Under the pieces are notes generated by a model, which worked only from the letters and a program-made list of their open reading frames with translations, did no database searches and was not told the DNA's origin. A DNA stretch of 5,643 nucleotides from Syntrophaceae bacterium UBA2208 (lineage in GTDB: Bacteria; Desulfobacterota; BSN033; UBA1163): the NCBI GenBank assembly GCA_002327885.1, contig DCUS01000201.1, positions 1 to 5,643 on the forward strand, given 5' to 3'. The translations under genes were made by a program, and so were the position numbers. Below are positions 1 through 5,465 of the stretch, in pieces; positions within the stretch are counted from its first letter, which is position 1, and the number at the start of each line of letters is the position of its first letter.

Positions 1-2
1 TG

Positions 3-215
3 GGCTTCGGCTCTGTGGTTACTTTAGAGAATCTCTGTAATGGAGGCCAAGTCACCTACCAGATCGTCGGACCCGACGAATCGGACATCTCATCCAGTAA
101 GATTTCAATCGCCTCTCCCCTGGGAAGGGCTTTAATCGGTAAGGAAGTGGATGATGAAGTAAAGGTACAAACTCCAGGAGGGGCCAAAAATTATACGATT
201 CTGAAAATCGCCTGA
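3..215 (+). CDS. greA: Transcription elongation factor GreA, C-terminal part (5' end outside window)
   Basis: This is the last 70 codons of a GreA/GreB-family transcript cleavage factor, which rescues backtracked RNA polymerase. The reading frame is open from the window edge, so the GTG at 15 is an internal valine and not a start. The visible part is the FKBP-like C-terminal domain that binds RNA polymerase. It shows the family sequence TLENL, then VTYQIVGPDESD, then ISIASPLGRALIGK, then V..PGGAK.Y.ILKI before the TGA at 213-215. The missing N-terminal half would carry the coiled coil with the catalytic acidic tip. GreA is preferred to GreB because of the VGPDE/SPLGRALIG wording, although this domain alone cannot fully separate them. 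The gene converges on tupC, with 19 bp between stop codons and no convincing hairpin terminator in the gap. Confidence 0.93.
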   Translation, partial: GFGSVVTLENLCNGGQVTYQIVGPDESDISSSKISIASPLGRALIGKEVDDEVKVQTPGGAKNYTILKIA

Positions 216-234
216 AATAAATTCTTACCCCCTC

Positions 235-1326
235 TCAATTTTCTCCTTTTCGTATCACAGTGATGGCAGTGGCTTTAAAAGAAGCCTTTACCTCTTTTTC
301 TTCGACCAACGATAACTCTTCTAAAGAATGATTCGTTATATAGGCGACAAGTGGAAATCCACAATGAAGGTGGACTTTATAATAGAGGCCTAAGGAGGTA
401 ATCTTCACGATTTTGCCCGGAAATACATTTCTGGCGCTTGATCCTTCCTTGGAGGCTTGGGTAAAGAGAGTGACATTTTCCGGACGAATGCACAGAACCA
501 CCTTTTCTCCTGAATGAATATCTCCCACAACCTCAATCACCTGCCCTTCAACAGAAACGAAAAAAGTTCCACCCTCTTTTTTAATCACCTTTCCAGAAAG
601 AATTGTCTCCATTCCCACAAATGAAGCCACAAACTCGGTCACAGGTTGGTTCATCACCTCTTCAGGGGAGCCGGATTGTAGGATCCTTCCTTGGTTCATC
701 ACCGCCATCTGATTTGAAAGTCTCAAGGCCTCCAGGCGATCGTGCGTAGCGAAGATCGCAGTGGTTCGCGTTTGTTGAAGGATATGCTCTAAATCTTCTA
801 AAAGGGAATCTCGGGTGGGAGGGTCAAGGGAAGCGAATGGTTCGTCAAGGAAGAGAATTTCCGGTCGAAGTGCAAATGCCCGGGCAAGACTCGTTCTCTG
901 TGCCTCCCCTCCTGAAAGCGTTTTTGCAGAACGGTCGCTGAGATGACTTATTCCAAATCGACCCAACTCTTCCATGACTCTGTCATGGATTTCGCTCCGC
1001 TTCATTCCCCGAATTTTTAAACCGGATGAAACATTGTTAAAGACCGTCGTATCAAAAAGGAGCGGCTCCTGGAAGACCATAGCCAGTTTCCTTCGGTATT
1101 CCAAAACAGAGTGATTTGCTTCAACCTTATTTCTTCTAAAGAAGATTTCGCCCTGAAAAGGCTTTGATAAATAAGATAATGTTTGCAGGAGGGTCGTTTT
1201 CCCGCATCCATTGGGTCCGATCAAGGCAAGGACCTCTCCTTCCCCTATTAGAAGAGAAGACACGCTAAGGATCACCGTCCCTCCCCTTTTCACCTCAAGA
1301 TTTTTTACTTCCAAAATAGTCCCCAT
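235..1326 (-). CDS. tupC: Tungstate-type ABC transporter ATP-binding protein (TupC)
   Basis: This is the ATP-hydrolysing subunit of an oxyanion importer, acting on the cytoplasmic face with TupB. Numbered from the longest frame (ATG at 1359), it shows Walker A GPNGCGKTT (48-56), Q-loop Q97, signature LSGGEAQR (148-155), Walker B ILFLDEP (168-174) and switch histidine H206. Residues from about 250 on form a TOBE/OB-like C-terminal region (LCIRPENVTLF, then SARNVFPGKI), as in ModC/CysA-type ATPases; such domains can bind oxyanions. I place the start at the ATG at 1326, giving 363 residues. An AGGAGG lies 11 nt upstream of it (1343-1338), and the protein then begins like a normal NBD (MGTILEVKNLEV). 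The ATG at 1359 has no Shine-Dalgarno, and its 11 extra residues are encoded by a 7-bp repeat array. It is the last gene of the operon. Molybdate or vanadate specificity cannot be excluded from the ATPase alone. Confidence 0.9.
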   Translation of the reverse strand: MGTILEVKNLEVKRGGTVILSVSSLLIGEGEVLALIGPNGCGKTTLLQTLSYLSKPFQGEIFFRRNKVEANHSVLEYRRKLAMVFQEPLLFDTTVFNNVSSGLKIRGMKRSEIHDRVMEELGRFGISHLSDRSAKTLSGGEAQRTSLARAFALRPEILFLDEPFASLDPPTRDSLLEDLEHILQQTRTTAIFATHDRLEALRLSNQMAVMNQGRILQSGSPEEVMNQPVTEFVASFVGMETILSGKVIKKEGGTFFVSVEGQVIEVVGDIHSGEKVVLCIRPENVTLFTQASKEGSSARNVFPGKIVKITSLGLYYKVHLHCGFPLVAYITNHSLEELSLVEEKEVKASFKATAITVIRKGEN

Positions 1327-1330
1327 CGGG

Positions 1331-1393
1331 CAACCTGCCTCCTGCTTACTGCACTTCATTCACTGGTCACTGTTTACTGATCACTGATTACTT
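1331..1393 (-). repeat. Heptamer tandem repeat array between tupB and tupC
   Basis: Nine contiguous 7-bp units in strict phase fill the tupB-tupC gap. On the plus strand the units at 1345, 1359, 1366, 1373 and 1380 all end in ACTG, and the flanking ones end in CTG, ACTT or TTCA. In the direction of transcription the consensus is CAGTRAN. The array runs from just past the tupB stop (1399) to just before the tupC ATG (1326). The degenerate unit CAGGAGG (1344-1338) supplies the tupC ribosome-binding site. One palindromic TGATCA (1378-1383) is present. The unit type is the same as in the array at 2111-2194. Confidence 0.85.
1338..1343 (-). promoter_or_regulatory. Shine-Dalgarno of tupC, inside the heptamer array
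   Basis: AGGAGG in the sense of transcription, 11 nt upstream of the ATG at 1326. It decides the start of tupC: the longer-frame ATG at 1359 is preceded only by repeat sequence with no purine-rich motif. Confidence 0.6.
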
Positions 1394-1398
1394 TTCCA

Positions 1399-2097
1399 TT
1401 ACCTCGGCCTTTCTCTCTGTTGAATATGCGTAAGGATTAAATTGATGAAGTAGGCGAGCAAGAGGAGGATGATCCCCAGAGCGATGGCGATATCAAAATT
1501 CCCACGACTCGTCTCCATGACGGTTGCTGTCGTAAGTACTCGTGAATAGCCCTTGATATTCCCACCGACCATAATGGAAGCGCCGACCTCTGATATCACC
1601 CCGCCAAACCCTGCCATCACGGCTGCCAAAAGTGGGAGTTTTGCTTCCTTGATCAGTATCCAGACCATCTGGAGCCGGGTTGCTCCAAGAGCCAGTATTT
1701 GAAGCTGGAGTTTTTGAGGAAGTTGTTGAATGGCTGCCAGGGTAATGCCCATCACGATTGGCGTGGCAATCACCGCCTGGGCAATAACCATGGCTGCGGG
1801 GGTATAGAGAATCCCGAAAAAGCCGAGTGGGCCGTTTCTCCATAAAAAGATCGTTACGAAAAGACCGACTACGACCGGTGGAAGGCCCATTCCTGTATTG
1901 ATGAGGCTTACGACGATCCTTCTCCCCGTAAACCTGGAGAGGGCAACGGTTACTCCAATAGATATCCCGATGAAGAGGCTAATCAGCGTGGCTGTGCCGG
2001 AGATCTGTAAAGACAAGAAAGTAATTCCCAGGACCTCAGGGTCAAGGGTAACTAACAACCAGAAAGCTTTTTTAATCCCTTCGAAGATGAGTTCCAT
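1399..2097 (-). CDS. tupB: Tungstate-type ABC transporter permease (TupB)
   Basis: This 232-residue inner-membrane permease should act as a homodimer, forming the oxyanion channel between TupA and TupC. Hydrophobic stretches at about 22-52, 62-85, 98-122, 154-178 and 201-224 suggest five or six membrane spans. The cytoplasmic coupling loop (EAA motif, about 134-153) reads ALGATRLQMVWILIKEAK. It is followed by GFGGVISEVGASIMVGGN, a sequence characteristic of TupB-like permeases, and by the GYSRVLTTATVMETSRG segment. The length matches the family. The start at 2097 has only a GGAG 12 nt upstream (2113-2110), at the edge of the heptamer array, so initiation signals look weak. It lies 98 bp downstream of tupA, and that gap is almost entirely repeats. 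Family assignment is strong; the choice among tungstate, vanadate and molybdate is inferred from the family. Confidence 0.92.
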   Translation of the reverse strand: MELIFEGIKKAFWLLVTLDPEVLGITFLSLQISGTATLISLFIGISIGVTVALSRFTGRRIVVSLINTGMGLPPVVVGLFVTIFLWRNGPLGFFGILYTPAAMVIAQAVIATPIVMGITLAAIQQLPQKLQLQILALGATRLQMVWILIKEAKLPLLAAVMAGFGGVISEVGASIMVGGNIKGYSRVLTTATVMETSRGNFDIAIALGIILLLLAYFINLILTHIQQRERPR

Positions 2098-2110
2098 AAG
2101 CTATTTACAC

Positions 2111-2194
2111 TCCATGGGTTATCGGCCATTATCCATTGACCGTTGGTCACTGATCACTGATCATTGGTCACTGATTACTGGTCACTGATCACTG
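2111..2194 (-). repeat. Heptamer tandem repeat array between tupA and tupB
   Basis: Twelve consecutive 7-bp units in unbroken phase (unit starts at 2111, 2118, 2125 and so on to 2188) fill 84 of the 98 bp between tupA and tupB. On the plus strand the seven units from 2146 to 2194 are ATCACTG, GTCACTG, ATTACTG or ATCATTG. The five units at the tupB side are progressively decayed (ACCGTTG, TCCATTG, GCCATTA, GTTATCG, TCCATGG). The array starts one base after the tupA stop codon (2196-2198). Palindromic TGATCA, containing GATC, occurs at 2151, 2158 and 2186. Since 7 is not a multiple of 3 and stops occur, it is not coding. Confidence 0.9.
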
Positions 2195-2195
2195 G

Positions 2196-3044
2196 TTATT
2201 TTCCCAGCTCTTCTTCCTTTTTCCCAACATCCGGAAAGAAGAGAGGCGACCCGAACTTATCCACTCCGAAGGTCTTAATGATATCCTGAGTTTCTTTAGA
2301 AACCATGAAGTCGGCAAATGCCTTTCCTCCGGCGGCATTGACTTTGCGCCATTTGGCAGGATTGACCTCGATGACATGATAGACATTAAGGAGTATGGCA
2401 TCTCCTTCGACTAAAATATCGAGTCCAAGGTTTTTCTTCAATGCCAGATACGTTCCACGGTCAGCAAGAGTATAACCCTTCTTCTCAGCAGTAACGTTCA
2501 ATGTCTGACCCATTCCGAGGCCGGTTTGCTGATACCACTTCTCCCCGTCAGGCTTTATCCCCGCCGCTTTCCAGATATCCATCTCCTTGGTATGCGTTCC
2601 TGACTTGTCACTTCTTGATAAAAACAGGGCATTGGCTGAAGCAATCTTTTTGAATGCCTCTGAGGCCGATTTGATTCCTTTGATTTTCGCTGAGTCTCCA
2701 GGTGGTCCTACAATAATAAAATCATTGTGCATAATGATCCTTCGGTTGATTCCATCGCCTTCGGCCACAAATTTCTTTTCGGCAGCAGGAGAATGAACCA
2801 GAAGCACATCCGCCTCTCCCTTTTGCCCCATGGCCATGGCCTGTCCCGAACCCACAGCGATCGTCTTGACAAAAAAACCCGTCTTCTTTTCAAAGACCGG
2901 GACGAGGACATCAAGGAGTCCCGAGTCCTGAGTGCTCGTCGTGGTGGCAAGAATGATATTTTTTTGTTGAGCTTGAACAGTATTCATTCCTGGTGCTGAT
3001 AACAAAACAATCATTGTAAAAACGAACAAGAGGACCGGTCTCAT
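2196..3044 (-). CDS. tupA: Tungstate-type periplasmic substrate-binding protein (TupA)
   Basis: A 282-residue solute-binding protein that would capture the oxyanion in the periplasm and deliver it to TupB. Residues 1-25 are a Sec signal peptide with a hydrophobic core (VLLFVFTMIVLLSA) and a probable cut after VQA. There is no lipobox cysteine, so the product should be soluble. The mature protein begins with ILATTTSTQDSGLL (31-44), the hallmark of TupA and its relatives, whose TTTS residues contribute to oxyanion binding. Other family segments are VGSGQA (64-69), DVLLVHSPAAE (79-89), SRSDKSGTH (143-151) and LADRGTY (193-199). The start at 3044 has GAAGGGG about 10 nt upstream, within the 18-bp gap after the regulator gene, so the two genes are translated from one message. 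TupA-like VupA proteins can bind vanadate, so tungstate is the most likely but not the only substrate. Confidence 0.95.
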   Translation of the reverse strand: MRPVLLFVFTMIVLLSAPGMNTVQAQQKNIILATTTSTQDSGLLDVLVPVFEKKTGFFVKTIAVGSGQAMAMGQKGEADVLLVHSPAAEKKFVAEGDGINRRIIMHNDFIIVGPPGDSAKIKGIKSASEAFKKIASANALFLSRSDKSGTHTKEMDIWKAAGIKPDGEKWYQQTGLGMGQTLNVTAEKKGYTLADRGTYLALKKNLGLDILVEGDAILLNVYHVIEVNPAKWRKVNAAGGKAFADFMVSKETQDIIKTFGVDKFGSPLFFPDVGKKEEELGK

Positions 3045-3062
3045 TTCTATTTTCCCCTTCTA

Positions 3063-3980
3063 TTATTTTTCCGAGTAAAGGATCTTACCTGAATTTTTGA
3101 AGTCGTAGTTGCTCAGTCTTTCAACCTTATCCCGAAATTCTTCTGTATTCAGGATCTCGATAAAAGCCTGTATCCCCTTTTCGAAAAAGGTGGATTGGTC
3201 AAGGATCATATCAAAGCTTTCCTGGGTGATTGGAATAAACGGAAGGCCGAGGAGTTTTGAGACGGCAATTGTGGCAATGCCAGCATCGGCTTCTTTGGAG
3301 AGAATGGATAGGCCCACTTCAAAATGGGTGTAGACCTCTCTCTCATATCCCTGAATTCTGGAGGTCGGAATCTTTAATCTCTTTAGGTGATGGTCCAAAA
3401 GAACCCTTGTGCCAGAACCCTTCTGCCTATTGATGAACCTCACCCCTTTTTGAGTCAGGTCTTCAAATCCACGAATATGAAAAGGGTTTTTGGGGACCAC
3501 CAAGAATCCGAGATCCCGCTGAAAGAGATTAACCACAATAGGCTTCACGTTGGGCAGATAGGTGGATAGAAATGGGATGTTGTATTCACCGCTCTTCGGA
3601 TCCAAAAGATGGGACCAAGCAAGATCAGTATAGCCCATGTTGAGTGCCCTGAGTCCATCGGTGCTGCCCGTATTGGCAGAAAAGATATAGAACTCAGGGT
3701 ACGATTTCCTCATATAAGTGTGAAGCATGTCCAGGATGGGATCATTGCTCCCCGATGCCAGAAGTGCCCCTTCGATTCGCTTGCTTTTCTTTCGAGCCTG
3801 TTCAAGGCCACCCTTAGCACTCGAGTCGATCCAGTCGTCGATCAATTTCTTTGGAAAGACCCACTTCCCTGTTACCCGGGTGGATGGAATCTTTTTGGAT
3901 TTGATCAATGCATAGACCTGTTTCTCATGGATTCCCAAATATTGGGCAACCTCTTTCGTATTCATCATCTCCCCTGACAT
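3063..3980 (-). CDS. One-component regulator: excisionase-type HTH fused to PBP-like oxyanion-binding domain
   Basis: A 305-residue cytoplasmic protein with no signal peptide. Residues 7-53 form a MerR/excisionase-type winged helix (NTKEVAQYLGIHEKQVYALI, then IPSTRV.GKWVFPKKLIDDWI) of the HTH_17 kind. After a basic linker (about 56-70), residues 72-295 are a periplasmic-binding-protein-like domain of the PF12727/COG1910 type. It contains NRQKGSGTR (184-192), a likely anion-binding loop comparable to SRSDKSGTH of TupA. The family is frequently found beside molybdate and tungstate uptake genes, and sensing of cytoplasmic tungstate or molybdate is inferred from that. The start at 3980 has AAGGAG (3991-3986) with a 5-nt spacer; the internal ATGs at 3968 and 3965 are less well placed. 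It is the first gene of the operon, 18 bp before tupA. Both activator and repressor roles remain possible, as the sequence does not say which. Confidence 0.88.
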   Translation of the reverse strand: MSGEMMNTKEVAQYLGIHEKQVYALIKSKKIPSTRVTGKWVFPKKLIDDWIDSSAKGGLEQARKKSKRIEGALLASGSNDPILDMLHTYMRKSYPEFYIFSANTGSTDGLRALNMGYTDLAWSHLLDPKSGEYNIPFLSTYLPNVKPIVVNLFQRDLGFLVVPKNPFHIRGFEDLTQKGVRFINRQKGSGTRVLLDHHLKRLKIPTSRIQGYEREVYTHFEVGLSILSKEADAGIATIAVSKLLGLPFIPITQESFDMILDQSTFFEKGIQAFIEILNTEEFRDKVERLSNYDFKNSGKILYSEK

Positions 3981-3985
3981 AAGCT

Positions 3986-3991
3986 CTCCTT
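3986..3991 (-). promoter_or_regulatory. Shine-Dalgarno of the regulator gene
   Basis: AAGGAG in the sense of transcription, 5 nt upstream of the ATG at 3980. It supports this start over the in-frame ATG pair at residues 5 and 6. Confidence 0.7.
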
Positions 3992-4001
3992 CCTGAAAAA
4001 A

Positions 4002-4030
4002 ATAATAACAGGCCCACCGCGGTATGTCAA
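4002..4030 (-). promoter_or_regulatory. Sigma70-type promoter of the regulator-tupABC operon
   Basis: On the minus strand a perfect TTGACA (-35, 4030-4025) is followed by a 17-bp spacer and TATTAT (-10, 4007-4002, five of six consensus bases). Transcription should begin near 3995, leaving a leader of about 15 nt that still holds the Shine-Dalgarno. The spacer contains the perfect 8-bp palindrome ACCGCGGT (4016-4023). The short leader leaves no room for a Moco/Tuco-type riboswitch if this is the promoter used. Confidence 0.75.
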
Positions 4031-4035
4031 GAAAA

Positions 4036-4063
4036 TTATTACAAATAGCTACTTTTTATTACA
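4036..4063 (-). promoter_or_regulatory. Tandem direct repeats behind the operon promoter (candidate operator or activator sites)
   Basis: The octamer TTATTACA (plus strand) occurs at 4036-4043 and again at 4056-4063, exactly 20 bp apart and so close to two helical turns. The nearer copy ends 5 bp upstream of the -35 box. Two same-face sites directly behind a -35 are a common arrangement for a bound activator. The natural candidate ligand is the HTH protein encoded just downstream, but that link is inferred. The local sequence is A/T-rich, so chance repetition is possible. Confidence 0.4.
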
Positions 4064-4252
4064 TAAAATCCTTCCATCGTCCGCATCTTAAGAAGGGTAA
4101 CCATGCCGAAACCCGGCCTTCTTCTTTTTTTGTCCCCTGCGACGTTAACCATTTCACCTGGAGAGGGTGAAGGGCGACTCACATCACGATTTGTTCATTT
4201 CCGATGGAAAGAGAGCATAACGATTGGGTCGACATAGAGTGGATCAATTCTT
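4064..4252. other. Middle of the 302-bp divergent intergenic region; no gene seen
   Basis: No supportable reading frame. Besides the promoter elements at its two ends, the gap between the regulator (start 3980) and the ATPase (start 4292) holds a terminator-like hairpin at 4090-4131. It also holds a perfect 6-bp inverted repeat, TTCACC/GGTGAA, at 4153-4158 and 4166-4171 with a 7-nt loop. The 7-mer TAACCAT occurs twice (4098-4104 and 4146-4152). No tRNA or recognisable riboswitch is evident. Confidence 0.5.
4090..4131 (+). terminator. Terminator-like hairpin with T-tract, plus-strand sense
   Basis: AAGAAG (4090-4095) can pair with CTTCTT (4118-4123). Inside that pair, GCCG (4105-4108) can pair with CGGC (4114-4117) around the loop AAACC. 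A 9-nt bulge (4096-4104) lies on the left arm, and C plus seven T follow (4124-4131). The shape resembles an intrinsic terminator for plus-strand transcription. No plus-strand gene lies upstream nearby, so it would act on antisense transcripts of the regulator or be a relic. The bulge makes it uncertain. Confidence 0.3.
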
Positions 4253-4255
4253 TTC

Positions 4256-4284
4256 TTGACATGATAAAATAAATGTGATATTTT
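4256..4284 (+). promoter_or_regulatory. Promoter of the ATPase gene with overlapping inverted repeat
   Basis: TTGACA (-35, 4256-4261), a 17-bp A/T-rich spacer and TATTTT (-10, 4279-4284, four of six consensus bases). The predicted transcription start falls at about 4291-4292, which is the ATG of the gene itself. The promoter is spanned by an imperfect inverted repeat: TGACA (4257-4261) with TGTCA (4288-4292), and AAAAT (4266-4270) with ATTTT (4280-4284). This could be an operator for an unidentified repressor. Confidence 0.5.
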
Positions 4285-4291
4285 GTTTGTC

Positions 4292-5452
4292 ATGTATAAA
4301 CGAATCATTCATATTGCGCTGCCGGAGAGGTCGAGTTGTTTTCTTTGGGGACCGCGCCAGACGGGAAAGAGCACCTTACTCCAGGAGCGTTATCCTACCT
4401 CCAAACGCTATGACCTGCTCCTTTCCGACGAGTATCGGCGTCTTATGCATCAGCCTTCTTTGCTCCGGGAAGAATGTCTGGCTTTGGCCAGGCGTGTAGA
4501 TACTAAAGACAGACCTGTCGTTATAGATGAGGTCCAAAAAGTTCCGGATCTCTTAGATGAAATTCATTGGCTTATAGAAAACACCAAGCTGAGCTTTATC
4601 CTTTGTGGATCAAGCGCCAGAAAATTACGGCGGGGACATGCCAACCTGCTTGGAGGGCGCGCCATCCGCTATGAACTTTTTCCCCTTGTGTTCCCCGAAA
4701 TCCCAGATTTCTCCCTTGAAAAAGCGTTGAATGACGGACTTCTGCCTCCCCATTACGGCAGCAATATGGCCCGTACGCGTTTGGAAGCTTATGTGGGAGA
4801 TTATCTTCAGGAAGAAATCGCTGCGGAAGCAGCTACCCGGAACATCCCAGGTTTCAGCCGTTTTCTTGAAATCGCAGCGATGGGCAACGGAGAGATGATC
4901 CAGTTTACCAACATTGCCCGGGAATGTGGGGTGAGTGCTCCGACGGTAAAATCCTATTACCAGATCCTTGAGGATACGCTCCTGGGAAAGTTCATCCCCG
5001 CCTATCAGAAACGGCCCAAACGACGCGTCATTCTTGCTCCCCGTTTCTATTTTTTTGACGTTGGAGTGGTTGGGATCCTGACCAAACGCGGGCGCGTTGA
5101 AACGGGATCCGAACTCTTCGGGAGGGCATTCGAACACTTCCTTTTCATGGAACTGTCCGCTTATGCCAGTTACTCGGGACTGCATTATTCGATCTCTTAC
5201 TGGCGAACAGCCTCCCAGTTGGAAGTCGATTTCATCCTGGGGGACCACGAAGTCGTCATCGAGGTTAAAGGGACGAGTTCCGCCCAGCCCCAACATCTCA
5301 AAGGGCTGACCGCCTTCGGGGAGGAATACAGATCCCGCCGTCGCATATTGGTATCCTGTGATCCACAACCCCGCTCGGTTACGGCCAGGATCGAAATCCT
5401 CCCCTGGAGAGTCTTTTTGGAAGACCTCTGGTCCGGGAAAATCATCCGTTGA
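4292..5452 (+). CDS. ATP-binding protein of the AAA_14/DUF4143 family
   Basis: A 386-residue P-loop ATPase of the AAA_14 plus DUF4143 type (COG1373-like); the biological role of the family is not established. Numbered from the longer frame beginning with TTG at 4283, it shows Walker A GPRQTGKST (23-31), Walker B PVVIDEVQ (78-85) and a sensor-like LCGSSARKL (107-115). A winged-helix-like segment lies at about 200-232 (FTNIARECGVSAPTVKSYYQIL). The DUF4143 region has ELFGRAFEHFLFMEL (277-291), LEVDFIL (313-319) and VIEVKG (325-330), an E...D...ExK spacing like the PD-(D/E)XK nuclease fold. I choose the ATG at 4292: neither start has a Shine-Dalgarno, and the promoter puts the mRNA 5' end there. 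It is divergent from the tup operon, with no sign of functional linkage. Length is normal for the family and there is no frameshift. Nuclease activity is only suggested by the residues. Confidence 0.88.
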   Translation: MYKRIIHIALPERSSCFLWGPRQTGKSTLLQERYPTSKRYDLLLSDEYRRLMHQPSLLREECLALARRVDTKDRPVVIDEVQKVPDLLDEIHWLIENTKLSFILCGSSARKLRRGHANLLGGRAIRYELFPLVFPEIPDFSLEKALNDGLLPPHYGSNMARTRLEAYVGDYLQEEIAAEAATRNIPGFSRFLEIAAMGNGEMIQFTNIARECGVSAPTVKSYYQILEDTLLGKFIPAYQKRPKRRVILAPRFYFFDVGVVGILTKRGRVETGSELFGRAFEHFLFMELSAYASYSGLHYSISYWRTASQLEVDFILGDHEVVIEVKGTSSAQPQHLKGLTAFGEEYRSRRRILVSCDPQPRSVTARIEILPWRVFLEDLWSGKIIR

Positions 5453-5465
5453 AAAATAGGATGCA

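Noticed and set aside
15..215. Complete small protein starting at GTG 15
   Set aside because: The frame is open to the window edge, and the GreA C-terminal homology continues upstream of the GTG, so this is a truncated gene and not a short one.
216..234. Bidirectional terminator between greA and tupC
   Set aside because: The 19-bp gap has a pyrimidine-rich run but no inverted repeat able to form a stem.
1898..2188. Plus-strand open frame of 96 codons over the tupB start and the heptamer array
   Set aside because: It is antisense to tupB, and its C-terminal SLITDHWSLITGH pattern is just the heptamer repeat translated.
2111..2194. CRISPR array or minisatellite with spacers
   Set aside because: The units are 7 bp, contiguous, with no unique spacers and no cas genes nearby.
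3609..3977. Plus-strand open frame of 122 codons opposite the regulator
   Set aside because: It is antisense to a gene with clear HTH and PBP-like domains, and has no ribosome-binding site or recognisable domain.
3981..4282. Molybdenum/tungsten cofactor (Moco/Tuco) riboswitch upstream of the tup operon
   Set aside because: The strong promoter leaves only about 15 nt of leader, and I could not recognise the conserved Moco RNA core in the region. A covariance-model search with the Moco RNA family would settle it.
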